This document shows positions 11,601 to 23,600 of a DNA stretch of 64,000 nucleotides, piece by piece. Every line of letters begins with the position of its first letter. Positions within the stretch are counted from its first letter, which is position 1. This stretch comes from Mesostigma viride (lineage: Eukaryota > Streptophyta > Mesostigmatophyceae > Mesostigmatales > Mesostigmataceae). Both the position numbers and the translations under genes were made by a program. The stretch spans positions 1,741,840-1,805,839 of the forward strand of contig RPFO01000231.1 of the NCBI GenBank assembly GCA_009746045.1, in the 5' to 3' direction. The notes under the pieces were generated by a model, which searched no databases, was not told the DNA's origin, and saw nothing but the letters and a program-made list of their open reading frames with translations.

Positions 11601-14600
11601 AGAATAACACTGACTTGTCTACCATGAGATCACACGGCCATCTGCATGCTAGGGTGAGCACACTAAGTGGATTTGCAGGGCCAGCCCACAACAGCTGTAC
11701 CCCTGCTCTGCCCACATCTCCGAATATGGCTAACAGCCAAAAATACGTATGACATGTGAAAAGAAATATTAACTACATTAGCTATTGGGGTACTTTGTCC
11801 CCAGGCTCACCCTCGGGTCAGTAAACTCTCTTTTTCCCCCAGGGGCCCTAACGCCCCGCACAGGGGGTAGGTTCAGTTGATAGCTGAAAGAGGAGACGAA
11901 AAGGAGCCTGAAAGACGGCAATATGCGACTCCACTGAAGTGGCGCCGGAGCTTGGCAGCGTTAAAACTCCAGTCCTGGGCCCACATTGCCGGCGTGATGT
12001 GCCACCCCAGGACTGGCTGCGGTGGAGGCCAATGTAGCGCGTGACGGTAAGGGCCAAAGCCCCCCGGCTGCACAGCTGAATGGCCTCCGGGGACTGCCCA
12101 GCAATGGCGTCGTGCGTATTGTGTGGCCCCCCCACGTCGGGGACTGTGAAAAGAAGACCTTCCCGGGATGCCCATATGGACCTACACTGCCTCCCACTGC
12201 TGCCTAGCCGGGTTGAACGTCAAGGACTGACTTAGATGTGCGTCCGGGGGCTTGCCAGCTGTCAAGTGCCGCAGGAGCCACAAGGAAAGTTGGTCCCAGA
12301 TGAGGACAATTTCTGCTCCCCCGCACAGTTTTGGGGTTGCGCAGCACAAGGGCACCCACAGTGGGCCCTGGCTCGCAAACAGGGGGCGGCCTGGATGAGC
12401 CACATCCCGAACACGCAGCCCTCGCTCCTCGTTACTTTGTAAATAATGCTAGAAAGCAATAATAATCAACGCACTCAAAACGCACCTGGCCACGTGAAAT
12501 ATGTATGATTCTCTACTTCTAGCATGCGTCCCTCATGTTTTACGCACATACTGTAATAAATAAGTTCTGATGTCCCTTGAATCCTTGAGTAGGGGACTAC
12601 AGGGGACATGCAGACTACAGAGGCCATGTATTTACCATGCATGGCCAGCACGGGCATCTAGCGATCAGAATATACGCTTGGCTGATTTCGATAGTACCGG
12701 CTACGCCCCCTTCTACTAAAAAGAAGGATTCAGCCGTGTTCAGCCCGTCTCACGGTGCGAGACTGAACAAGTCTCGCGTGCAGACACGTGTGTAGTACTC
12801 CTACACACAGATCTCGAGTGATTTATCTAGTACCAAATCCGAAAGGCTTGCATCACTCCCCGGACAGGAGAACTTTTGCGGATGACTGTAGGTGTAAGTT
12901 GGCGATGCCATGGTAACCGGAGACGTCCGTCCTATAGTCAGCAAAATTGGTGCGAGAGGTCCCCAGTTTGATTCCGGTCGGATTCATTTGCAGATCGCGT
13001 TTTCCGCGTTTTCCGCGGCCTGGCACTGAACGCAAAGGTTTTCACCTTTGCGGAGTGTCTGATCAGAATCTAGCCTGCCTAGCATACGTCGTGTGTTCGT
13101 GTGTTCCAGGCACTACTGTATGAAACATGATGCTTGGCAGACAGTTTCGTGACGTGGCTTTGGCTAATATGTGCAGGCTGTTAGCCTACAGAACAAATGG
13201 AATTTCCAGCAGTGCCAGGAGTTGTTGCAAAGCGCCCACGTTAGATTTTCCGTGTCAGCAATGTGATAATTTTGTGGTCCAAAAGATAGTCACGGTTCTC
13301 GAGTTATGATAACTGCCATTTCCCTCCTAGTCGTTTTGACCTTTGCGTATGCTACACCTTCTGCCCATGGCTGCCTTGTTTTTGCAAACTTCGGTGAAGC
13401 AATCTTTGGACATATCTGCTGTATCAATGCTGGCTGTGTCCTTCATGCATGCCTTCTGTCCTCTCCCTGAAATCAGCCTGTTTGGACTCAGCAGGGGGTG
13501 TTACCCCAGACCTTGGCTGCACCAGTGATGCTACCAAGCCCTTCTGTCCGGACGGCGCGGCAAGCGATGGGGACTTCTCGCCCGGGGCCGGCCCATGCGC
13601 GGGTATGTTACAGGCAGCCAGCCTGGTGCTACACTCAACTTCAGGCACGCACGCACGGCTAAGTTTTTTATTCGCAATCTATTGCTGAATCTTTCGTGGA
13701 CTGCAACGTTTGTAGATATCTTCCAGCCTTATCAGTCTTGTTCATGCCAAGCGATGTCATCAATCACCGGTTTCAATCCTGCATGTGCTGCCTTTAGGAG
13801 GGATAGCATGCTTGTTAATCACACGTAACAGCCATGGTAAGCCAAGCTTTTGCTGGATGCTCTAATCATGGCTTAGATATCTCTCAAAAGCTCCAATTGT
13901 TCTTATTCTCTACCGGAACAGATGATACTATTATCAAACCAGATTCGATGTGACTACAGAAGTTCAGGCCGGAACGTAAAGAGCCACAGATGGCAGTCTC
14001 AGCCTAGAAGTGCAACGTGGTTCTGGAACAAGCCACTGCACTGCGTGAGCTCACGCTCGTAGTATCTTGGGAGACATGGTGGTGGGGAGGGCTAGCATGC
14101 ACACTGCTAGTTATTGGTAGATATTGTACTCCTTCTGGCAGAGGCCACGCCCCTGCTCCGCCCCCACTCCATAAGAGTGTAAAGGGGAAGAAGGGGAGGG
14201 GACCTAGCTTGTGTTTTTCTAGCTCCGATACTCACAGGCTCAAGCATTGCGGTACAACACAACGAGAATAAACATCAACGGCAAAAACATTACCAGCACG
14301 TGATGCCAGTGTCAGGGAAGAAGAAGAGGGTGCAGCCCCTCCCAAAAAAGTCCTGGAAATGTCGATCCGGATGGACAGGTAGGTAATGTCGAGGGACATC
14401 GCAATGAAGGCGAGGGAGGTGCTACGGGGGGTTGGCGGGGGGCTGAGCAGAGCGAATCCTGACAGACAAGCGGCAAGTGGAGAACTTGGACATCGTCCTG
14501 AGGCATCCAGGGTACTGTACTTTGCGAAACCCGTAAGGCCAGGTTGTGTCCTAGAAGCGATAGCCACAATTATTACTGACGCCGTCAATGATCCCGACGC

Positions 14601-17600
14601 TAACAAAGAGCGACGAGGTGTCAAACTGATGCATACAAGCCTGGGAGTGCTGCGTTATTAAAAGCCATGCTCTTCTATGGAAGCTATAGGCCTAAACGTA
14701 GCGTGGGGTGCACATTCAACGTAGTGGCTGGAATGCCCCTGAAAATAATACTTGTGCACCATGGCATTATTTTGTGCTTAAATTGCGTTGTTTTGGTCCC
14801 CAAATAACTGGGTTGACACCCAGCTGTGCCTTCAGCATAGTTGCGATGTCAGAACTCAAGTACCATCCCTATCTCTCATGTGCTGTTTTAGCACGACCGT
14901 GTTTGCTAGAAATAGCAAGGTCCATGTGAACCCCCTAGGTGTCTTTTGTGGTGCCTCTAAGCCCTCCACTGTCCCTGACTCATGCCTGAAACCACCCATG
15001 AGTTGCACCGTACGCCACGAGAGCCCCCATCCAGCCTAATATTTATTTCTGCACCATGCTAGGAACCAAGCATGCACACAGGAAGGGCTACTTGGGGGTA
15101 GAGTGGGTGGTCCCAGTACATGGTCCCTCTGCTCCATAAATAGCACCCCCCTCAGGGGAGTATATAGCGAGTGTGTGATGTGACACCCTTGTAATGCATT
15201 ACATATGGACCGCTTTTCTCAATCAGCTAACCCTGCATGAGATTGGTTTTGTAGGCACACTAGGTAGGTAGAATCGCATCCCAGCACTAACACTTGTAAC
15301 TGCCCCTGGGACCCATCAGGCAGAGCTAAAAATAACTGTTTTTCCCATACTGACAGCTGTGTACAAGGGTACCCCCAAATGCCTCCTTGACTTTGACTAG
15401 GTTGTTCACCCTGGTCTGGTGGTCAGATTCGGTCAGACAAGAGTGCTGTGCGCAGTATGGATCTAGATCTCAGTGCTGACCTGAAAATTTCCCATGAAAA
15501 CCTTCCAACTTTATTTGCAGTTCGGCCACAAACTCCTGTGATGACTGTGAGCAGCAAGTGCTCTTTATTATTGTAATCCCACCACCAGTATGAAGTCATA
15601 TAGTTCTTCATGCATGCCTGCATGGCAGTAAAGCTTGATGCGAGGCCGGGTTGTTCCCATGCTTCTCAAGAGCCTCTTCGCAGCATGACCTGCGCTCCCG
15701 TGTATAGTGCACCTCTTGCGCTGGTCCTTTCAGCATGTGTGCAGAACTGTCTTCACTGAGCAGCAGTGACTGGTGTTGGCTTCTGCACATGAACACCATA
15801 TCACATCATATAGCCTCTTTCTGCATGCTGGACACAACTGTGCGTGTTTCAGCTGCACGTTTGCCGTGCTCAACAAGGGCCATAAATGTAGTTTCAACAC
15901 CAAATCTTATGGAACTGTTGTTCTGAGGGCATCACATGCAGTGGTAGGATGGGCTTAACGTAGTTCATAGCTCAGGAAGCACTCGATAAACCTACGCGTG
16001 GGTCATCTTGATGATGTTGTAGGCCACGTATTCTCCCCATGACTGCCTTGTGGTGATACTACCTTGTGACATTCCTTCTGCTGCTGCATGCTCCTGCACA
16101 CGCACACTGACTTGATATATATACTTCATGTGCGACGTTTGTGTTTCCCTGGCATCAGCCTGTTTGGACACATCTTCCGGGATTGTTCCGGACCTCGGCT
16201 GTAGTGATCCTGCTGCACCCATCTGCGTTGATGGTGGTCCTAGTAATGGGGACTTCGGGGGGGGCGCCTCATGCATGGGTACGTTACATACAGGCGACTA
16301 AGCTGGACACGTCTACACTTGTACGCCCATGCCTAATACCCAGATTTGTTTGCGCTGGTTAGTTCTGGATCCTGTGCCTGCTGTGTTTTCTGCATTTTTC
16401 CGTAGAGTCATTCTTGCTCGCCAAGATTATTTTGTTCAAGCACTCATATAGCACTGCACATTGTTCACGTGTGTAGTAGGAAATAAATCCTAAACCCTTA
16501 ACATCTAGCCAATGCACTTAATGCGCCAACTACTCATCAGCCCACATCCTTGCACAGGGATGTGTGCTGATCGATGAGTAATTGGCACATAACATGGAAA
16601 TAGCTACAGGCTACTACAACTCAAACCTTAACATGTTGCACCGAAAGACAAACTAAGAATGTGGCTCCCTATCTAGGGCACTTTTTCACCTACAAATTGC
16701 TATCAGTTTATTACTCCGCAGGGTAGGCTCGATATCTACCTCGCGCGGCGATAAAATATATAGGCCGGCTGGCGATACTCCCAGGGCCAGAATAAATAGT
16801 CCCACGCGGCACTGTCCGCACGAGGGTACTAACCCGTTACCTTTCAGTGCGCACAGGTCTTACTTGTAGTAGCCTCTAGCTATTCCTTTTTATGCACCAA
16901 GTACTCATTGGCATACATCCTTACGCGCTAGGCCTTAGTTGCAGTAACCTCTAGCGATCAATTTCATGCGACAATTACGCATCAGCATCCTTGCACAAGG
17001 ATGTGTGCCAATGAGCAATGGGCGCGTAAAAAGTGAGAGCTAGAGGCTACTGCAACGCATACAACACAATCAGTTGAGTGTGCTGCACCCGCAGCTACCC
17101 CGCAGACAGTGAGAGAGACAGCGAGAATCCTGTGGAACAATTGTGGCTCGGAGACTGAGCCCGCAAGCTGCCACTGATTGCTTACTGAACCCCTTGTGGC
17201 GGGCTAATGGAGAAAGAAAGTGCTACACAAGCTAGAACGTATATATATAAACGTCAAACATCGATAAGAAAACGATCCTTCAGCTTTACCTGGCATGGCT
17301 GGCGTTACCTTGGCCCAGGCATTGGCCCCAGAATGGCGCATAGCGGGACACCAAAGTTGTGCAGCATGGCCGCTAGATTCGGCGATTTCTGGCCACCCTT
17401 GCTCGCTTACGACTACCATACATCTAAAAAAGTACGAAGAAACCGATTTACATAGGAGCCTCAATATTTCTAAGAAATTTTCTAGCTGGGATCCTTGCAC
17501 TGTATGTAACAGTGCCACCGCACCCTGCTCATCAGTGCCCTGCCCGCCTTGAGCGTAGTGCAGCATGCTGGTGAAACAAGTGGTATCTGCCGACGTTAAT

Positions 17601-20600
17601 AAATGCATGCTACTGTATATAAATGCATGCTACTGTATATAAATGCATGCTACTGTATATAAATGCACAAAAATGGCACATTGGGTTCGAGAAACTCAGC
17701 AGGATATGTTTGCGTACTGTAGATAGGTCATCTAGAGAATGTCTTATGTATATACTTGTTGAATGCAGCTGCTACTGTCGTTGCGTGACCCAGTGAGAAG
17801 TACTACTCACATTCGTCTTTATTGGGCTAGCAGTTAGATTCGCTCCTCTTTTATAAAATTGTTGGGTATTCAGACACATTCGCCCCGCTCTCCCCTCTTC
17901 GGCAAAAAGCCTTTATGCACCTGGGCTATACGTCCTTGGGATGCCTTAGATAAGGAGACCTCTGTAATCGTGAAATCGTGAAAGAGGTCCTGTTGGAATC
18001 CAGTATCGTACCAAAATTTTCACTTTGTGTTTAGCTTGCTATGGAACTAAGGGATTTCTATTAGTTGCCCAGTCCATACGCTGATTTCGATTGAATATAG
18101 AAACTGGCATTCATGCGTGCCTTTTGTTCTCCTGATGCAGAACCCTGTGTGGACTCGGCGACAGGGGGCGATAAAGACACCGGCTGCACTGATGCCTTTC
18201 CCATCTGCAACGATGGCACAAATGATGGAGCAGATGACACGGGTGGTTTTTGCGTGGGTACGTGCTATGTACAGTAGGCTCCACCTCCCATCTACCATTG
18301 CACACCCATGCCTGAAGTTATGTCACGATCTGGAGCCACGTCTGTTAATTATTAAGGTGCTAGCTGTTCATGTACCATCTTGTACACGCTCGCTTAGTAC
18401 ACCGAGTAGCCGTAGCCCCCTAATAATGCAGCCTTCTGATGTTGTGCTGGGTGGTCCACCGAACTGATTTCTTCTTGGCTCATGGAGCGAAACCTTAAAC
18501 TCTCTTGCTATCTGTTCCTTGGTTTCTGGCTCTTCGAAAGGAAATAGAATCTGCCCTTACACCTAGGGTCATATCTTGCAAAGGGGCTGATTATCCTGGG
18601 ACTATAAATACGTCGCACAAGATCCACTGGAATGAGATTCATGGTGGCCAGGATGCCCCTTCTGTGCGGGCGCCCAGGGTGGCCCTCTGTACGATGGTCA
18701 TCGATTGTAGTGCTGAGGGGGCAGCGCCTGTAGAGCCGGGCGGGATCTCACTGTACCATAGATTCCATGTCGCTAGGTCCATACCAATCATCATTCATTT
18801 ATCTCCTCCGTGCATCTCCAAATCTGTCTCCATCTCCATCTGACCATATCCGTATCCGTATCCGTATCCGTATCCGTATCCGTATCCGTATCCGTATCCG
18901 TATCCGTATCCGTATCCGTATCCGTATCCGTATCCGTATCCGTATCCGTATCCGTATCCGTATCCGTATCCGTATCCGTATCCGTATCCAGTGTTTCGTG
19001 CGTGCCCCAAGTCACCCTGACTTCAGAAATGTTGAATGACACCAGAGGTTGTTTATTACGTGTGTGTATGCCCATTGGTTGTCAACCTCTGGCAATTAAC
19101 TGAGAGGCAGTATGTGTTTTTTCCAACTGTCAGGTCATCCACGCCGTCGGCACATGACCCGCATCGCTATGCAACCTGGCAAATTTAGGCCGTGCTGCCG
19201 AAACTCAGCAGCTTTGTAAGAGATGGAGGAGGGTCAGACATACCGGCTCACCTACATAGACCATTTATCACAGCAATGCAACACCCTCGCCCAACGTGGT
19301 CCTGCCACACATATGAGGTGGTACCCATGCGGCCAGGTCCCATATCTCCCTGGGGTCTATCACCAAAATGGGCCGATGAAGGCCCACATACATAGTGGTC
19401 CACAGGAAAACTTCCGCCAGCGGCCACGCTTCTGGAGCTCCACCAAGGGAGTGCCGGCCAAGTAGTCATGGGTTGGCCCTCCAACGATGCAACGAGTACG
19501 GAGGGAAGCAGCCCCACAAGCCCAACAAACCCCATGAATTATGCCAGCGGCGGGAGAAGAAGCTGTAATGCAGCCGGGGTCCATACAAAGGCTCCTGAGC
19601 AGCCAGCACATAGCAACTTAGCACGTGCAGAGACAAGGGAGCTATTTTAAATGTTGTTGGAACTTGGTGTGTTAAGTTGGTGGGGAGGACCACCGGTGTG
19701 CTGCGCTTTTTATACACTAATCAGTCCGCCCATGGCTGCATGCATGGTTGGATGGTTGCTTACTTTAGTACACTGACACGCAGGCCCCCCTGTCCACACT
19801 GATGTCATCTCACATGCCATGTGCATTGTCGATCTTGCTTACATCAGCGTGCTTGGACTCGGACGGCCCTGGGACCAGAGACGACGGCTGCACCTCCCCC
19901 TCCACTCTAAAATACTGCCATGATAGCGTCTCAAACGATGGAGACGGATCAAGAGGTGTATGCGTGGGTAGGTGATCATGTGGTCATGTGGTCATGTGGT
20001 CATGTGGTCATGGGGTCATGGGGTCATGGGGTCATGGGGGCATGGGGTCACGGGGTCATGGGGTCATGGGGTCATGGGGTCATGGGGTCATGTGGTCATG
20101 GGGTCATGGGGTCATGGGGTCATGTGGTCATGGGGTCATGGGGTCATGGGGTCATGGGGTCATGGGGTCATGGGGTCATGGGGTCATGGGGTCATGGGGT
20201 CATGTGGTCATGGGGTCATGTGGTCATGTGGTCATGTGGTCATGTGGTCATGGGGTCATGGGGTCATGGGGTCATGGGGTCATGGGGTCATGTGGTCATG
20301 TGGTCATGTGGTCATGTGGTCATGTGGTCATGTGGTCATGTGTTCATGTGTTCATGTGGTCATGTGGTCATGTGGTCATGTGGTCATGTGGTCATGTGGT
20401 CATGTGGTCATGTGGTCATGTGGTCATGTGGTCATGTGGTCATGTGGTCATGTGGTCATGTGGTCATGTGGTCATGTGGTCCTGTGGTCATGTGGTCATG
20501 TGGTCATGTGGTCATGTGGTCATGTGGTCATGTGGTCATGTGGTCATGTGGTCATGTGGTCATGGGGTCATGGGGTCATGTGGTCATGTGGTCATGTGGT

Positions 20601-23600
20601 CATGTGGTCATGTGTTCATGTGCTCATGTGTTCATGTGCTCACGTGTTCATGTGTTCATGTGTTCATGTGCTCATGTGTTCATGTGGTCATGTGGTCATG
20701 TGGTCATGTGGTCATGTGGTCATGTGGTCATGTGGTCATGGGGTCATGTGGTCATGTGGTCATGGGGTCACGGGGTCATGTGGTCATGTGGTCATGTGGT
20801 CATGTGGTCATGGGGTCACGGGGTCATGGGGTCATGGGGTCATGGGGTCATGGGGTCATGGGGTCATGGGGTCATGGGGTCATGTGGTCATGTGGTCATG
20901 GGGTCATGTGGTCATGTGGTCATGGGGTCATGGGGTCATGGGGTCATGGGGTCATGGGGTCATGGGGTCATGGGGTCATGGGGTCATGGGGTCATGGGGT
21001 CATGGGGTCATGGGGTCATGGGGTCATGGGGTCATGGGGTCATGGGGTCATGGGATCATGTGGTCATGTGGTCATGTGGTCATGGGGTCATGGGGTCATG
21101 GGGTCATGTGGTTACTTGGTTTTGTCAGTGTTTCTGTCAAGGTGGGAGGTGATTCGAACTGTGTGCCCCCCCCCCCCCCCCCCGGACGCCGGCAATTTTT
21201 TTCCTGGCCAAAGCAAAATGACAAAAGGATTTCCATCATGGTTTTGATGTTACCTTTAGCATTCTTACCAAACTGGGTAAGCGCCTCTTGTGACAAAACC
21301 CCAGACGCTGATTGCCCAAGGCATTGAAGCCTGAGAATACACGTACCAAACATGGTATTGCAGTATGCACTTGCAGCCAATCCACCCAGCTGGCAGGCAC
21401 CAACGCCACAGGAGGAAGGTTACAGGCTATCTGGTTGTGGAATGTGGGCCAGGCCGCAAAACCATTACTTAATATATAGTAATGTTATCAAGGCAATGTA
21501 GTTGGGGTACATAAAGCCCGTTGCGTCGCCTGTGGCCCGGTGCCCGTGGCTAGAAATTCTTTCCGTCCCTCCGTTGCTGCCATTTGTGGCCCCTGGCGAG
21601 TTGCCCGTGGTTCGTGGCCCGTGGCCCGCGGCTACCGCAGTGGCTGGTCGCCCGTCTCCCGTCGCCCATCGCTTCTTCCGTCCCTTGCTGAAATTGCCCA
21701 CGGGTGGCTAGTTGCTCGTGGCTGGTTGCTCGTGGCTATAGGCTCATGGTAGTGGCCCGTGGCCCGTCGCCCGTTGCCCGTCGCTGCTGATAATCCCTCC
21801 GTCCCTCTCTGACATTGCCCGTGGCCAGCGTCCCGTCGCTCGACGCCTGAAATGCCTTCCTTCCCTTTCTCGTAGTAGTAACGCGCTTCTTTGCTGCGCT
21901 CCGGGGAGGAGGCCGCTGAAGCCTAGCGGCGCGGCTGGCGCTTCGCGCGTAGTGTATCTGGGATTCATCCCTCAGTCTTGTGAGATCTTCGGAGTACGCG
22001 CAAAGTGGATTTTTTGTACCATGACTCGCTACCTAATTATCGACGGTTCTCCCCTATTATTATTATTATTAGACAAACGGTCACGAAGATTTATATAGGT
22101 GTTAGGATTAGTTTGTGAACAGCTTGAGCCATTGGGGTTTCCATTTGGTTGGGCATCCCAGTAGTTACACCCTACAGGTACAGTGTACAGGGGTACCGTT
22201 GGTAAAAAGCAGCCGAGGGGATAGGGATGGGCATACTATCTACTATGAACATGGCCACCAACCGTGCCGTACCACACATTTCCCTTCCACAGTGATGGGA
22301 GAACGTAGCTGCATCATCAGACTGCCCTTATACTGTATGGCACCTTCGTGTAGGTGCCACCTTGTCCATGCACGTCGGCAACCTGGTACGGATACCTCAC
22401 TCAAGGCATGCATTCTAGGAGGCAACCACCAACAAACTAGTGTAATCATGCCTATGTCAGCTTTCCTTAGCAACAATAAACTAGTCCCTTATAAACTAGG
22501 CCTGAGCTGCTATTGCTTGCCAGGTGATGGCCAGCACACCTAGTGGCACATGCTGACCTTGGGAAGTTTTTTCTCACCAGTGCATGCTTTTACTCACTAG
22601 TGCATGCTTGATGGTGCCTCTGAGAGCAGCCAACTGGGTACCTCACACTCATGCAGTATGTGAGAGGGAAATGTATAACAAACATATATGGAGGTAATCA
22701 AACCCATGCAGCCTCTAAACATCAGTAGCGTCACACTTTGGCAATTGGCTGGAGGCAGCATCTATGAAGGGGGGGGTAGGAAGGGGCCAGGCCTTGATCA
22801 AGAAAGAGCATGAATAATGAAAACTGTGCCGTACAGCTAGCATGTGCCACACAAGCATGTATAAAGGTAAAACATTGATTAAAAACAATGCTTCAGCTTT
22901 ACCTGGCATGGCTGGCGTTACCTTGGCCCAGGCGGTGACCATGAAAGGTTATGTTGCGGCACACCGAAGTTGTGCAGCATGGCCGCTAGATTCGGCAATG
23001 TCTGGCCACCCTTGCACGTTAATGGCTACCAGGCGTCAAAACAAGTACGAAGAAACCGATACATCCCTTCATTTAAGTACGCCGGGAAGGTTTTGCTGTC
23101 AACGTTTCTATCGGCAGGCCTGTTGGCAGTTTTGCCCTGCAAGAGTGCTGCCGACACCTGTTGAATATCAATCCCACATGCCGATAGTTGGGCTGTATGA
23201 TCTTTAGAATGTATAGAATCTACTTCCTGAATCTGGCCAGCTGATTCAATCGCAAACTTGCTGAACCTGTGATATTTGGACATCCCCCCTAACTTCATGA
23301 TCCACTTCTGCTGTTTTGCCATGCGTGCGTGCGTGTCTTTTATGTTCCCTGACATCAGCCTGCTATGACACCCAGACTGATGCTACTCAAGACGACGGCT
23401 GCACTGCTGATGCCCCCATGTGTGGTGACCTCGGTCCAAGCGATGCAGACGGCTCGCCCGGGGCCGTATGCGCATGTACGTTTTTTCTTATGCACACCTA
23501 AGCAGCCTGGTTATCGCACTCGTTTAAGTCAGCCCAAAATACGTATGAAATGTGAAAAAGAAAACTTCCCTTCATGAGTTATGGGGGTACTTTTTTCCCA

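Larger units (their letters stand above)
1..16500 (+). repeat. Tandem segmental duplication, block 1 (modules 1-4)
   Basis: Large parts of this block recur in block 2, in the same order and orientation. Paired stretches: 1-160/16545-16720; 5168-6190/17801-18815; 7755-9080/22125-23490; 11755-12660/23525-24465; 13062-13870/24466-25265; 13910-14640/25513-26185; 15535-16430/29220-30115. Both exons and introns are duplicated, with extra material unique to each block. Confidence 0.8.

Noticed and set aside
18847-18989. Telomeric repeat
   Set aside because: TATCCG is not a known telomere unit, and the tract is internal to an intron at a position that has another hexamer in the sister block.
19920-21327. 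400-450 codon frames of Val-Met-Trp-Ser-Cys-Gly-His type
   Set aside because: Octamer satellite read in three frames; the 5' part overlaps the real module 6 exon in another frame.
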